Translations under genes and position numbers: made by a program
In this document: positions 1 to 11,001 of the stretch, piece by piece
How the letters are laid out: the number at the start of each line of letters is the position of its first letter
Position numbering within the stretch: the stretch's first letter is position 1
Assembly (NCBI GenBank): GCA_905250885.1
Contig: CAJNOQ010002282.1
Location: 1-25,215 of the forward strand
DNA: 25,215 nt
Source of the DNA: Didymodactylos carnosus
Lineage: Eukaryota > Rotifera > Eurotatoria > Philodinida > Philodinidae
Direction of reading: 5' to 3'
The notes under the pieces: model-generated
What the model was told of the DNA's origin: nothing
The model's input: only the letters and a program-made list of their open reading frames with translations
The model's database searches: none

Positions 1-262
1 TTATGCTTTTGCATAATTGCTTCTGCCCTAATACTATTTTGATGATATACAAAAATAATCGGTAGACTTCAGTTATCCGGAAGTGTCAGTCGACTAGTCT
101 AGCTATGTTGAAGTCTTGACGGTCAATAACAGTGCAATACGAAGGCGAGATATCTTGGATTCCTTAGCTTTTCAATGAGCTTTGTCGAACTAGAATACTA
201 AAAACAAAACAAAATTTTAGCTCCGGCCACTATTCCAGGTCGGTTTTCTCACGGATCCTCTC
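1..262. other. Sequence upstream of the MITE, no gene seen
   Basis: I find no coding stretch, RNA gene or repeat here. If the EGF gene has an upstream exon carrying a signal peptide, it should lie here, inside 491-589, or left of the window; I could not identify it. Confidence 0.4.
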
Positions 263-490
263 TTAACCCTTTACGGCCGGCTGCATAGGCCATTTAATAA
301 CCATATCCCCTTCTGTGTATGTTCCTTTTCTGTCGACTGCCAAAAATTAACTAATAAAAATATTCCTCTCTTTATATTTATTGTTTTGCCGTGACAGGGA
401 TCGGGAAAGTGTATTCTTTTAGAGCGAAATTCCTTCGACACTTAATAGATCGATGTTACTGGTGGTCAACACCCGGCCGTAAAGGGTTAA
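263..490. mobile_element. Non-autonomous piggyBac-like MITE
   Basis: The two ends are perfect inverted repeats of 18 bases, TTAACCCTTTACGGCCGG at 263-280 and its complement at 473-490. The outermost TTAA on each side is the piggyBac-type target duplication, so the element proper is 267-486 (220 bp) with 14-bp termini beginning CCC, as piggyBac elements do. The interior has no open frame that could encode a transposase, so it would depend on an enzyme made elsewhere. It sits about 100 bp upstream of the first visible exon of the EGF gene. The termini and TTAA are seen directly; the superfamily name is inferred from them. Confidence 0.8.
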
Positions 491-496
491 GAAGCT

Positions 497-571
497 TGAA
501 CAAGTCATACTCTAACTATTACTAAGAGCTATCATACTAAGAGTAACAAGTCTACTCTAACTATTATTCAC
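497..571. repeat. Short imperfect direct repeat
   Basis: The motif TACTCTAACTATTA, preceded by an ACAAGTC-like leader, occurs twice about 46 bases apart just upstream of the first exon. It looks like a small local duplication. A promoter role cannot be judged. Confidence 0.4.
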
Positions 572-603
572 GAAAACGTTCAGTTTTAGCCTCTTCAACT
601 ACG

Positions 604-3600
604 ATGAGTACAGAGGCAACGACAGATCCTCCGACAGGTAAGCATATAGATAAAAAGCATCGCGCAGAGAGATTGGAAAACAACAACCCTCTTCACATGT
701 TACTATTCGCGATACAAGATGATCAATTGAATGCAGCATCGTCATCGCATCTACATACTTCCAAAGCTTGTGTATAATGCCTGGTTTCGGTTAATTTATG
801 AGGAGACTAAAAACATGCACCATCCTGTGTACTGCACCTATAATAATTCATCCTATCTACAGGTAGAATAGCACAGTGCTCGAAACACGACTCATCAATC
901 ACAAGAATCACTGGAAAAAAGAAAACCAGTCGATTGACTGATGTTAAAAGGTTGGTAGAGAGAAGCTCCCTGCTACATGATGCAACCACCTTGTTGCGAA
1001 ATCAATTTGTCAGTAAGTGGATTATCAGGCAAACCATAGACAGTTGATGAATGGCTTTAAATGTTGGGAGAGACAGTAGTACAACATGAGCAAGACGCAC
1101 TGAATGGGTTTAAGCGAATGTTTGCTGCATCTATAGTGAAGAAAAATTCGGTTCAGTTCTATTGATGTTTCTAGAAAAAGACGAGGTCAGATGCAACACA
1201 GAAGAAAGCGGTTTTTAACCCAGTCTCGGACTGTATGTTATTCCAGCATGAGATAGTAAGAGGAAATGGTGGAGAATAAGGAGGAAATAAACTGAGGAAA
1301 ATACAGAAACAGTAAATGCTTCATATGCTGTTCTACTAGGAAACTTAACTTAACGCATCCTATGCCGTTGTTACATATTTTGTTTATAACGCCATTTAAC
1401 CAAATCAATATTATATTTCAAAAGGATCCGAGTGAATGCCAATCATCGATTCTTTTTCTTTTCAAGATCCTTGCAGTGACGCTAATACAACAAATCCATG
1501 TCAAAACGGCGGTATTTGTACACCTGATTTTAGTGCAACGCCAAGCGGCCCAGCAGCTTACACATGCAACTGCATGGCCACCGGCTACTGTGGTCGAAAC
1601 TGTGAGATTCAAGGTATGCAGTTGTTTGTTTGCAGCACTTTGTGTCTTTTTCTTGATTTCTGCGCATACCACCATCTGCAGTTAATTAACGTAACAATAA
1701 ATAACGAATCTTTAGATTATTGCCCGAGTCTTTGATGCATATAGTAAAGAAATCGTAAAGATCATTGAATATTTCCGAAAAGACTAGCTTTTTTTCTCGT
1801 TTTCCGCCTCGACTTGGAGAACCCACAAATTTCGTATTTACCGCTAGATTCAGCCCAAACAACTAGTTTCCTCTGAGTTCCATTTCAAACCACGCGTAAC
1901 TATATGCTTTCTTCGATTTTGTGCTAGAAATAAAGAAAACCTTATCGTTAAAGTCATTTTCAAAAAAAACGTTCTCATATAATAAATGCTTCGTTTTACG
2001 CCTATTGGAATGTGTCTAAGTATGAAGAAATTTCGTTTTGTATGGAATCTTCTCATACTGTTGATAGCAAATCCCGTAGTAAGACATCGTAATGATTGAA
2101 AAATGTATCCACAGTGCATAATGAAGCTATTTAAGGTGCACCTGTTAACTTGTTTTTTGATACTAGACACCAGTCAGATGTCTTCGCGTCTTGAAAAATT
2201 ATTTCGAAGGCACCGCATTTTTGATTGTGATGATGCAACCAGACACAGGAGGAACATCAGTTATCATGAGACATTAGCTATCATTACGGCATGTAGCCAC
2301 TCCAAACATATCAGTTAGACATTTAATCACATTCGAGCCACCAAAAATAAACGTAGGCGTTGAGATGTTTAAGTAAAGCAGTTTTTTACCAATCTACAGA
2401 AACAATGTTCGACTAACCGGCGTCTACTTTGTAACGTTTCTTTAGCGTATTTTGTGTATAACTTGTTGCAAGGAATAGCCAGTTCAGTGAAAGTCAAAAA
2501 CAAATTATTTATCTAAATGAATATTATCTCTTCGATATGTAAAAGATACTTTTATAGTCACACACTCATGTTGTCACCCATATGACTCAAAAACTAGTCA
2601 ATAATCTTTTTGGAAAAGTAGCCTATTTTAAAGTCAAAGTCAAGTACTCTATGCTTAGTATAAATCAGGAAAACGTACACTTCAATCGAGGTTATTTTAA
2701 TTGGCTAAGGCACAAATTCTTATGACATCTGTTAGCAACTGATTTTCTAACCTTGAAGGAACACATCTTCCAGCACATCTAAGAACAAACTTTTCTAAAG
2801 TGGTTCAAGTAGTGTCAGATCATCAACAGATAAAAAGGAATTTCTTAATAACGAGGAATCAAAATATGATCTTCTGTCGTCTCGGTCATAGTGTTTCTGG
2901 CTTGCAGTTTTTGGTGGGATGGTTAGAAATTGAAGGAAATACACATAGTACGATGCCATCATTCGAATTATCCAATGTATCAAGAATTCAGATTGAAAGG
3001 TGTATATAACATTCGCCAAATTTTCTCCTAACTTGAGATCTATCATCTCGAAAAGTTGCATGACTCCACGGCAAGCCATTCCTAAACTATTATTATATTT
3101 TGCTTTTTTCGTGCATGTTTAGAGCCTCAAGGCCTTTGTACTGGCGGAATTAGTTATCCAGTTCTATTGCAAACTTTTGGTTCAGGCGCAGATCTATATA
3201 ATAATGCAACCCCAGATAGCTTTGGTTTTAGCACTACTTACATACAAAGAAATTCACCTCTGACCGAAGATGGCATGTTCAGCTTCGTCAACCAAGTTCC
3301 TTTCCATACTGGCACATGGCACATGGGAGAGGATCATACATCTGGTGATACGAATGGTTATATGTTTTTGGTTAATGCTAATGAACAACCTGGTGAGGTT
3401 TTCAGAAGTACGATTAATGACCTATCCGTTGGAAGTCCTTATGAGTTTTCAGCTTACGTAGCCAATGTAAATAAAGCCTCATACGGAGGCATTAAACCTA
3501 ATTTCATATTTGAAATTAGAACCATTGGAAATGTTTTGGTGGCTAACGTGTCCTCTGGCGATATACCTGAGACCATTGCTTTTGAGTGGGATAAGTACGG

Positions 3601-3742
3601 TATGTCCTTTATATCACCTACTACGTCGGTTATATTGCTTATGATCTCAAATGCTCCTGGTGGGGGTGGAAATGATTTCGTTGTTGATGATATATCATTG
3701 GCTCCTTGTCTATCTCACATCTGTAGTGTTAATAGCCATTAA
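604..3742 (+). CDS. Three-exon gene: EGF module fused to a Bacteroidetes-type extracellular domain
   Basis: Exons are 604-637, 1467-1613 and 3123-3742. All junctions are phase 1 with GT-AG ends (GTAAGC and GTATGC donors; CAAG and TTTAG acceptors). The joined length is 801 bases, a 266-residue protein ending in TAA. Residues 14-57 form an EGF module with six correctly spaced cysteines (C14, C23, C29, C45, C47, C57), plus an extra C53. Residues 66-256 match a domain I recall from secreted Bacteroidetes proteins: GTWH near 124-127, DHTSGDTNGYM near 131-141, a GDIP motif, then APGGGGNDF and VDDISLAPC near the end. Function is unknown; an extracellular binding or adhesive role is likely. No signal peptide follows ATG 604. 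A TTTTAG acceptor at 589 would extend the exon into a Ser/Thr-rich linker in frame, so the true 5' end may be an unseen upstream exon. The exon structure is well supported; the bacterial origin is inferred. Confidence 0.75.
638..1466 (+). other. Intron 1 of the EGF gene
   Basis: The 829-bp intron runs from GTAAGC to TTTTCAAG and joins two phase 1 exons. It is AT-rich. Its small open frames, such as 807-989 on the minus strand, show no recognisable protein. Confidence 0.6.
1614..3122 (+). other. Intron 2 of the EGF gene
   Basis: This 1509-bp intron runs from GTATGC to TTTAG. It is long for a compact invertebrate gene and may hold old insertions, but I found no terminal repeats or transposase in it. 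The open frames inside, at 1850-2170 minus and 2795-3079 minus, resemble nothing I know and lack coding character. Confidence 0.6.
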
Positions 3743-5055
3743 CGGGTGATTCAACGTATTCTAGTGAGCCATTTAACTGGTCTGAAAGAGCCTTTGACGA
3801 CATTACAATGATTCTTTTTTTTCAGGCCAATATATGTGAAGTGGGTGGTAGTTTGTTGAATAATAACCAGTTATCAGTTTCACCATTAGTTTTGCGTTTT
3901 TCTTTTGTTCTAAAATTGATTATATACTAATGTCATGATTTTTAGTTGTTCATATTCGTTCACTGTGTAACTACTATCTATTTCAAAATAGAATGAACAC
4001 AGCATTGTTCCAATAACTTCTAATAAGAAAGTGATGGAGCCTTGCGGTTGTCAATTACGTAGTAAAGACCTGAGGACATCAATCTATGGAAGAAGCAAGG
4101 CCTTAGCTTTGGCAAGTGGTGCATCTACTTTTATGGCCGCTTGTGAAAATTATAATTTTTTTCGTAATCTCCACCAGTAGTCGGTGAGCGGCAAAGCTCA
4201 AACTTTGAGAAATCATGGCTACTATGACTAGTGGCCATAGTAAAAATATCATGCCTATTGAACGTTGTCTGACTGAAAAATCAAAGATTCAGGGGCAAAA
4301 TCGTGTTTTTTGATCAAAACTTGAAATATGATACATTCTAAAAAGTTAAAAATTTTGCCTGTACAAAAATAAAATTGGAAATAGTCATAACTCTATTCCA
4401 AAGCACTAAGGGGATGAACAATCTTAGGATATTTCACTACTTACTAGGATCTACAAGATAAAAGTAGTCGGAGTCCAGAAGCGTTTTATCACCTCAAGAG
4501 GTTCCCTCGTAAGATACATTCATATCTAAGCACTACAGTAATCAAATATTCGCAGCTCCCGATGTTCTGCTCCTTCGTTAAGTATTAAATTTTTATTAAG
4601 TAATCACATGCATGCGCAAAACGTAACAAAAAAATCAGTTCTTATTCGTTGTGCTTATCTTTATTATCGGTCCTGATGCGTCGATTATCAGTTTTGTAAA
4701 AAACTTCTAAATAGTTATATGCAAAACGACACCAAGAGATGTAATCCGGTGAGCATGAGTGGAATGTCAATTATTGCATGTTAAAAATAGTATAAGGTCA
4801 TTGCTCCTCGTGTCTACGCTCGAGTCATCGTCGACGATATTGACATCGAAATGGCTCAATGGAACAACCTCATCAGACTGTTGTTTTCCTATCCTCATTA
4901 ACTAATGTCAAAACTAACCTTGGTAATTTTACTTAAGCAAATATCATCGTTGTGTTTGAAATTGAGTAATCAAGTATCGGACACACTAAATTCGTTGAAT
5001 CACGTTGATTCGCTTGTGGATAGACCCATCATCTGAAATCAATTTCGCGAACGGG
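3743..5055. other. Gene-free stretch
   Basis: The sequence is AT-rich with no convincing gene. A 48-codon plus-strand frame at 4034-4180 beginning MEPCGCQLRSKD is open but has no family resemblance. A minus-strand stretch near 4790-4885 has a GC-rich, coding-like look (it includes residues VVPLSHFDVNIVDDD) and might belong with the next entry. Confidence 0.4.
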
Positions 5056-5166
5056 TCAAAGTAAATCTCTAGCATGCTCGAACTTGTAGTAGACAAAATC
5101 GTTAACCGAATCGACTTTCTGCTTTTTCGTACCCTCGTGCTCGACGTATTTACGGAAACGGGCCAT
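5056..5166 (-). CDS. Possible short coding exon or gene remnant
   Basis: On the minus strand an ATG at 5166 opens 36 codons to a TGA at 5058-5056. The product starts MARFRKYVEHEGTKKQKVD and is rich in charged residues. Third positions here are much richer in G and C than the surrounding DNA (TTC, TAC, GTC, GAG, CAC, AAG, GTT AAC), which is why I list it. The frame is open upstream for about 8 more codons before a stop. I do not recognise the protein and see no clear splice sites. It could be a relic of a retroelement or host gene, or chance. Confidence 0.2.
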   Translation of the reverse strand: MARFRKYVEHEGTKKQKVDSVNDFVYYKFEHARDLL

Positions 5167-6070
5167 ATAATACTGATGCGGTGAGGGCGATTATAAATTA
5201 CAATAGAACCGGGTCCTTCTTTCTTCCTGTTGGTCTATCTAGCAAAGTATCTCCAAAGTGAAAGTTTATTTGTGAAAAAAATAGCAAATTGATCAATATA
5301 CTGCCAATGATTCTCAGAGATCCTGCATTCTGCAGCTGTATGCTATTGTATGTAAAACTGATATGTTTACGGATGAGTTTATTATAGTCGCATTATTCCT
5401 CCTAATGGGAGGACTAAACTGAAAATCTGTCTTGCTAGCTACGCATGCTCGCATGACAGTTCAACAACTTTACAACGATATCTTCACAACACAATCTTCA
5501 ATCGTCTATTACAATACGAGCATCATATCAGTATAATTTTCTCTTCATTTTATGAAGAGTAAAAAAACCTGAATACCTGTTCCACAAAACGGAGCTGTCA
5601 GTCAATAAAAAGTCATAGAAACATAAGTGTATAGAAGCTCAGCAGCAGGTATTTTCTATACATAGAGTTTATGTGGGATTTTAACTTTAAAACTCTCAAT
5701 GGAAATAAATAATCGTTTTTGACAGCATGTAAACCAACGACCACTAATTTAAAGATTTTAAACCAACTGAGAAAAAAGTATTGTCACACAGAGACACATA
5801 AGGAGCAAGATGTGACAACTTTAAAAAGTTCTTTATCAAATGTTCAAAGAGTGTTTAAAGTATTCGGTATAGGGAAATTGATCTTTTCTGTCGAAGCGAC
5901 GCAAGCGGTGATGGTATGTATCCGCTTGAATAAATTTATGAATATTAGCTTTTTGTCCTACTTAATAAAGTCGCTTTCAACGGTTTTGTTTCAACGAAAA
6001 TCAAACTTTTCTTTTTATTTGAACAGCATATGATGAGTATTTTAAGAATATATACTTTTCTTCTGTTTCA
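5167..6070. other. Gene-free stretch
   Basis: There is no recognisable gene. A plus-strand frame at 5719-6033 is open for 104 codons from a TTG but looks like AT-rich chance sequence. It ends just before the first long hairpin. Confidence 0.35.
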
Positions 6071-6443
6071 ACACCTGTCGGTAGCTAGAAAAATGAACCA
6101 TATCACCGATTAAAAAGAATTAGAGTTTGTTTAGAGTTAAAGAAAAGTGCTTTTTCGTATTCAGCAAACTTGATAACCTGGAAAATTTTCTATTTTTAGC
6201 GAGAAGTATTGCAAAAAAGTTAAGAAAAATTTTCAAACAACTTGAGCAGAAAAATCCCCATAGTTAAATTATACAATTTTGAAAATTTTTCTTAACTTTT
6301 TCGCGGTACTTCTCGCCAAAAATAGAAAATTTTCCAGGTTATCAAGTGTGCTGAATACGGAAAAGCACTTTCTTTAACTCTAAACAAACTTTAATTCTTT
6401 TTAATCTGTGATATGGTTCATTTTACTAGCTACCGACAGGTGT
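6071..6443. repeat. Long hairpin (foldback element), first of a pair
   Basis: The arms at 6071-6234 and 6281-6443 are near-perfect reverse complements, separated by a loop of about 46 bases. The outer ends are identical for ACACCTGTCGGTAGCT and its complement. The few mismatches are substitutions such as ATTGC against CGCGG. No clear target duplication flanks it. A transcript would fold into a stem of about 160 bp. It is most simply a foldback-type non-autonomous transposon or a recent inverted duplication. Confidence 0.85.
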
Positions 6444-6469
6444 CCATCTAATATAAACATGTTTTGGCG

Positions 6470-6918
6470 AATTTACTTTTTTCTGCTCCTTCATATTTTA
6501 CTTGCATAGAACATCTTTTCTTTCGAAACAAGAAATACGAAAAGAACAAATTTTCACTTTTATCGATGTTCAATATATTGACTATGGGGGCAAAAAGAGC
6601 CAGTGCATGAAAGTTTCTGTAATTGTTGTGTTTCTCATCCGTTTTCACGAAAAAAACTCGATATTAACCGGATGGTGATATACCTCAGAATCAGTAGGTG
6701 ATTATACATATATATCCTCTTTCGCTCAAATTTTCTCCGTCATGGATGAGAAACACTGTAATTAAACAAAGAAACTTTCATGCACTGACTCTTTTTGCCC
6801 CGATAGTCAATATACTGAACATCGATAAAAATGGAAATTTGTTCTTTTCGTATTTCTTGTTTCAAAAGAAAAGACGTTCTATGCACATAAAGTATGAGTG
6901 AGCAGAAAAAAGTAAATT
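6470..6918. repeat. Second long inverted repeat, 27 bp from the first
   Basis: Arms at about 6470-6640 and 6744-6918 are reverse complements with scattered mismatches and a 103-bp spacer. The outer ends begin AATTTACTTTTTTCTGCTC. Both arms carry the same short open frame (66 and 67 codons, sharing ALFAPIVNILNID and TLFAPIVNILNID). The shared frame is explained by the repeat and is not evidence of a gene. The arms differ more from each other than those of the first hairpin, so this palindrome may be older. Confidence 0.8.
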
Positions 6919-8510
6919 AGACAGAACAAAATAAGAACAGAAGAAAGAAACATACAAGCGTCTTTGATGTCTTGAGTTAACCGTGATGAATAAGAATGAT
7001 GTTCAATATAAGAAATCATTAAAATGAAATTTTGAGCAATAAAGATTAAACATCCGAGCTAACGTAATCCAGGAATAACGATCGAGAGGAATACTGGCGG
7101 AATGACGACCAGTCGGAATTTATTTTGACGTGATCCCTAAGATGGATCATTTAATGATCGCATGAAAGGGTTTAGCAAATGAATGTATCTAGCATCTAAG
7201 AGGAAGGTTTTTTGAGCGACACTGTTTGCAACTGAAAATTTTAATGTGCGCACTTTTCATGCAGAAAAACGGTGAAATTTATCGGTTAAAAGCGATGCAT
7301 GCTTAGAAATGAACAATTAGATAAAGAAACTACGGAATGATTTTTTCTTCATACAACAACCGTTTTCCGTGTTCTGTATCAATTAAACAGTGATGCTTTC
7401 TCTAATAATTGATAAACACTTATGTATAATTAATTACAGCTAAATTCATACAAGTTGTGTATAAAATAATCTAAATCGTGTCCACTGTGTTATACACTGT
7501 TTTATTTGGAAAACATAACTGTTTTTTTTCCCACCATAGAACGAAGAGTATTCAGCTAGAAAAAGTCCAACTAAACTACCATTTAGCAAATGACGATATT
7601 TTTTCGTCGAAATGTTCAGTCACCTTATGATTAAGAAAAATAATATCCGTTATGAGTTCACTTAGTATCTTCACAAGGTAAATAGAATCACCTAATCTCC
7701 ATCTAATCCTCAAGGTGCGTTAGTGTATCAGAATATCGAGTAACCAGGTATTATCTTTCTTGTCCATAAGATGAATGAATATTTCGATGAACATGTAGAA
7801 TTTGCCCTTTTTTTATTTCGTTCCAATGTATATTCATTTGCGGATTTTGAAAACGTATATCACGATTGACAACATCAAAAGGAGCGATAATTAAAACTGG
7901 TGCGTCTGACGTCTAGAGTTCAGTTATAGTGTTGGAAACCGTGAAACTGAAAGTGAGAAACCCGCTATTCGGGTCAATGAAAACGTATTGTTTCTTTAAA
8001 AAATACTACTGTTCATCATTCTTCGAATATACTTACATTTGAGACGACAAACCAATAATGTATGAGGTATCTAATAGAATAACTTCATTTTCAGTTGCGA
8101 CGTATATTACGTTATCTTATGTGTTAAGATAGAAACTAGTATCAAAATTTCGTTTGTACATAATTTGTATAGACGGTTTCAGTACATAACTGTTCAACAA
8201 AAATACTTCAATTACTGATGTTACTATAGCGTTATCTTTCTTTTCCCATACATAAAAGAGAACATCATTTAGAAAACGTCGAAAAGCACGCAAAATACAA
8301 CGAATTCGAATGGACGATTTGCTACTAGGACCCGAAGAGGAAGCCGGAAAGTCATGGTACCCAAACAATGAATTGATCATCAACATTTAATTTGCTCCAA
8401 TAGACGATATATGCAGAAGGATGTTGTGTTTTTTTCAGCCAGACACTCGAATTGCAGAACAAATAGGTTAATAGTTAGACTTTCTACCCCTTTTGAAAAA
8501 CAGTTCGTAC
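6919..8510. other. Gene-free stretch
   Basis: The stretch is AT-rich, with no recognisable protein, RNA gene or clear repeat. A minus-strand frame at 8117-8386 (89 codons) shows no family resemblance. Confidence 0.4.
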
Positions 8511-8962
8511 ATAATTATCCGGTCTAAAATGAACTCAATCTTAGACAGATGAGTATCGTCGTTTTTCTTCAGCAGATAGAATCTCCGGATTATGTTTGCA
8601 TGACACTGATGACACTTGGCAGGATAAATTTCTGCTTCACTAATTAGTATTAGTCTAAGATACGTTTACGGGCTAGTAGAGAATTAAATTCGGAACAAGA
8701 AAGGTTCCAAGTTAACTCCCAATGCAATCAGTCAAGTGAACTATACACCAGTCTTATTTGCACTTGAATTTTGTATACTATACAAAAACTGTTTTTCTTC
8801 CCTATACAGCGACCAACCTGAAGTTCTAACAACTTTCTCGAAAATACCTTTATTTTGATTCATCCAGTCTTACTTAACTTAAATAAATAACATTTTCTAG
8901 CACAAAACAAAAGTCAAATTCTTAGACACAAAACATTTCAAAAATATAGGTACAATTTTTTC
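8511..8962. repeat. Left arm of a 452-bp long-range inverted repeat
   Basis: This segment is the reverse complement of 13654-14106 with very few differences across its length (for example GTCGTTTTTC against GAAAAGCGAC). The inner end is GGTACAATTTTTTC. The arms enclose about 4.7 kb. They may be the terminal repeats of one large element or two opposed copies of the same element. Just outside, at 8482-8505, is TCTACCCCTTTTGAAAAACAGT, which recurs at 9911. Confidence 0.85.
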
Positions 8963-9825
8963 AGGATTTTGGGCGCGATATCGAACCTTTTTTGAGCTCC
9001 AGATCGGGTATCATTTGAGGATAATCCTAGAATCTGACAGAACATGCATAATCGACCACGCTAACTTCCAGCTTTTGGTATGATTAATATTACAAAAAGT
9101 TTTGCTTAGGGTTTTTCCACAAACTCTTTGAAAATCGTTGGATTTTACAACGCACTTTTGAAGATTTGTTATCATTTGGATATAGACATCCGCAAGTTCT
9201 GAAATGATTATAATGCATTCTGAGTAAGTGGTCAAATTTTTAATATTAGTTGAAAAAGAATAGTTGAAATAACAGAGTTGAAAGAATTCGTGACTTTTGA
9301 GGGTCTGGACGGCGCGCACTTTAAGCAGAACTTTTGATGCTGTATAGAGCCGTATTCAACTCAGTTTTGAAAGCCTTTTAGCTTCAGAGCTCGGCTGAAA
9401 CGCGTAACTGTCACCCTTAGCTGCGGTGGATGGAGCGATATTTTTTCTCTCACATCAGCCTTAAAAGCACATCAATAGACACAGTTTTTACGAATATCAA
9501 CTTTAAAACGAACGAAACTCGAATTTTTAGATCGAAAATTTAAATTTAAAATTTAGAAATTTTTTTTTTTCAATATTCCGACCTACTTAGTTTTTTAAAA
9601 AAGTTTAGAAAGTATGTCAGTGGATAAAGAATGAAGTTCTTCACAAAATGCTCTATTGACTTTGTCGAAACAATCTTAAAAAACGCATTTTACACACTAA
9701 ACAAGTTTTTGCTGGTTTTTGCCGGTTGTTGCCGAATTGGAAATGGTCCTTTTTTCAGACTAATTCTACGAAAATCGAAAGCATTTCCTCCACCGTTCGC
9801 CTGGATCAAAACGAATATCTGGATC
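8963..9825. other. Gene-free stretch inside the inverted repeat
   Basis: This holds AT-rich DNA with a T-run near 9560. The 102-codon minus-strand frame at 9011-9319 and the plus-strand frame at 9631-9834 show no recognisable protein. No terminal repeats were found. Confidence 0.35.
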
Positions 9826-9933
9826 ATACAGTAGATTGTAGTATATTAATACAATTTGAAATGTTTCAACATCTTTCACTATCAGAATAAGTTTGGGATG
9901 AAGCTAATATCTACCCCTTTTGAAAAACAGTCT
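9826..9933. repeat. Dispersed repeat segment shared with both arms' flanks
   Basis: Bases 9826-9908 are the reverse complement of 14107-14189, which directly abuts the right arm. The next 22 bases, TCTACCCCTTTTGAAAAACAGT without its first base or two, recur directly at 8482-8505 beside the left arm. One ancestral sequence has therefore been split three ways, so the region is a mosaic of related repeats and not a simple transposon. Confidence 0.7.
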
Positions 9934-10639
9934 ATCTTAAAGACCAAGTTAAATAGTCTGTGTCTCGCTACAAATCGGAAAAGGTTGCTTTTAGTTCAGC
10001 TTATTTTATTCGATAATGTTAGAGAAAAGCAATCAAATTGATAGATAGTGTACTAAATTCATACTGAGTGATTTTGTGAAATTGAAATTTTGAAATTTTT
10101 ATCATAAACCAAGCATTCTACCGCACATCTCCGATAAAAATTTACGTATTGTACAAACAAGTCGAGTTTAAACATTGAAAAAATTTCGTCATGTTTTGTT
10201 CAGTATTTGAGGAGAAACACAGCTATAACTTCTCTAAAAACAAACATTGCCAAAAGGCTCAGCATGGTCGATTACCCATATTCCATCCGTCTTCAAGGAT
10301 ACCAATAGCCACCGGATGCCAGTCCTGGGACTCGTAGGAAATTCGATACAACGTCCGAACCGCGGGAAATCAAGGTCTCACTTTACTCCTATTTTGAAAA
10401 GAACACCTCGGGCTATAAGTGCATAAAAACAGTAATATAATTCTATTGGAAAATTTTTACAGATGGCCTAGTTTTCCAAAGATCTCCTAGAAAATTTATT
10501 TTAGACCACTCTTCTGGAAACAATGTTGGTTATGAAAGCGTGCTTTCAAGTCTCCTCTTTTGAATGGCGAAGACCAGAGCTCTCTAGCTCTTTTCTATCA
10601 AAAGTTATTATTAAATTAATAGCATATGTCCGCCTGCCC

Positions 10640-10870
10640 TAGCCAAAATTCCCCACTGTGCCCTCTACTCTCCAGATTTCTTGGTTCCTACCTAATATTT
10701 GAAGAACAACAACATCGTGAAGTGACATAGTGCTCACCAATAAATGAAACGTCCACATCAGATGAAGCGGCCTACACTATTTTAAAAACAACCAAATCAC
10801 AATTTTCATGTACAATACTTCTCTGGAGAAAACTTTTATCTTCACACACTGCTGAATTATGCAAAAAAAA
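10640..10870 (+). pseudogene. Possible mariner transposase C-terminal remnant
   Basis: One frame reads HCALYSPDF with V-P-T and Y-L just after, which resembles the YSPDLAPSDYHLF block that surrounds the last catalytic Asp of mariner transposases. About 30 codons later another frame reads TSTSDEAAYTILKTT, resembling the SDEE segment that follows in that family at about 25 codons. At least one stop and one frameshift would be required. The match is short and I may be over-reading it. Nothing here could make an active enzyme. Confidence 0.2.
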
Positions 10871-11001
10871 GGTGTAAAAGGTTTTTTCAGCTTCTGGTCA
10901 GGTGGATTTTGTATCTTAGCTACCCACGAGAAAACAAGTTTGAATACATGTATCTACACAAAAAGACAGATCTCAACAAAGAAGTATAAGATAGCAGACA
11001 T

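Noticed and set aside
1362..1735. Three overlapping frames around exon 2 as separate genes
   Set aside because: Only the EGF-coding frame at 1467-1613 has motifs and splice sites. The others are shadows, and the exon frame's extensions run into introns.
6448..6901. Paired 66- and 67-codon frames as a conserved small protein family
   Set aside because: Their similarity is exactly what the inverted repeat predicts. Amino-acid changes are as frequent as silent ones, as far as I can judge.
9011..9319. Minus-strand 102-codon frame as a gene
   Set aside because: No motif, no homology, AT-driven composition, and no start context or splice sites.
10240..10390. GC-richer minus-strand patch with YRISYESQDWHPVAIGI resembling an FG-GAP repeat
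   Set aside because: The resemblance covers only a few residues, lacks the calcium-binding Asp pattern, and three frames look equally plausible.
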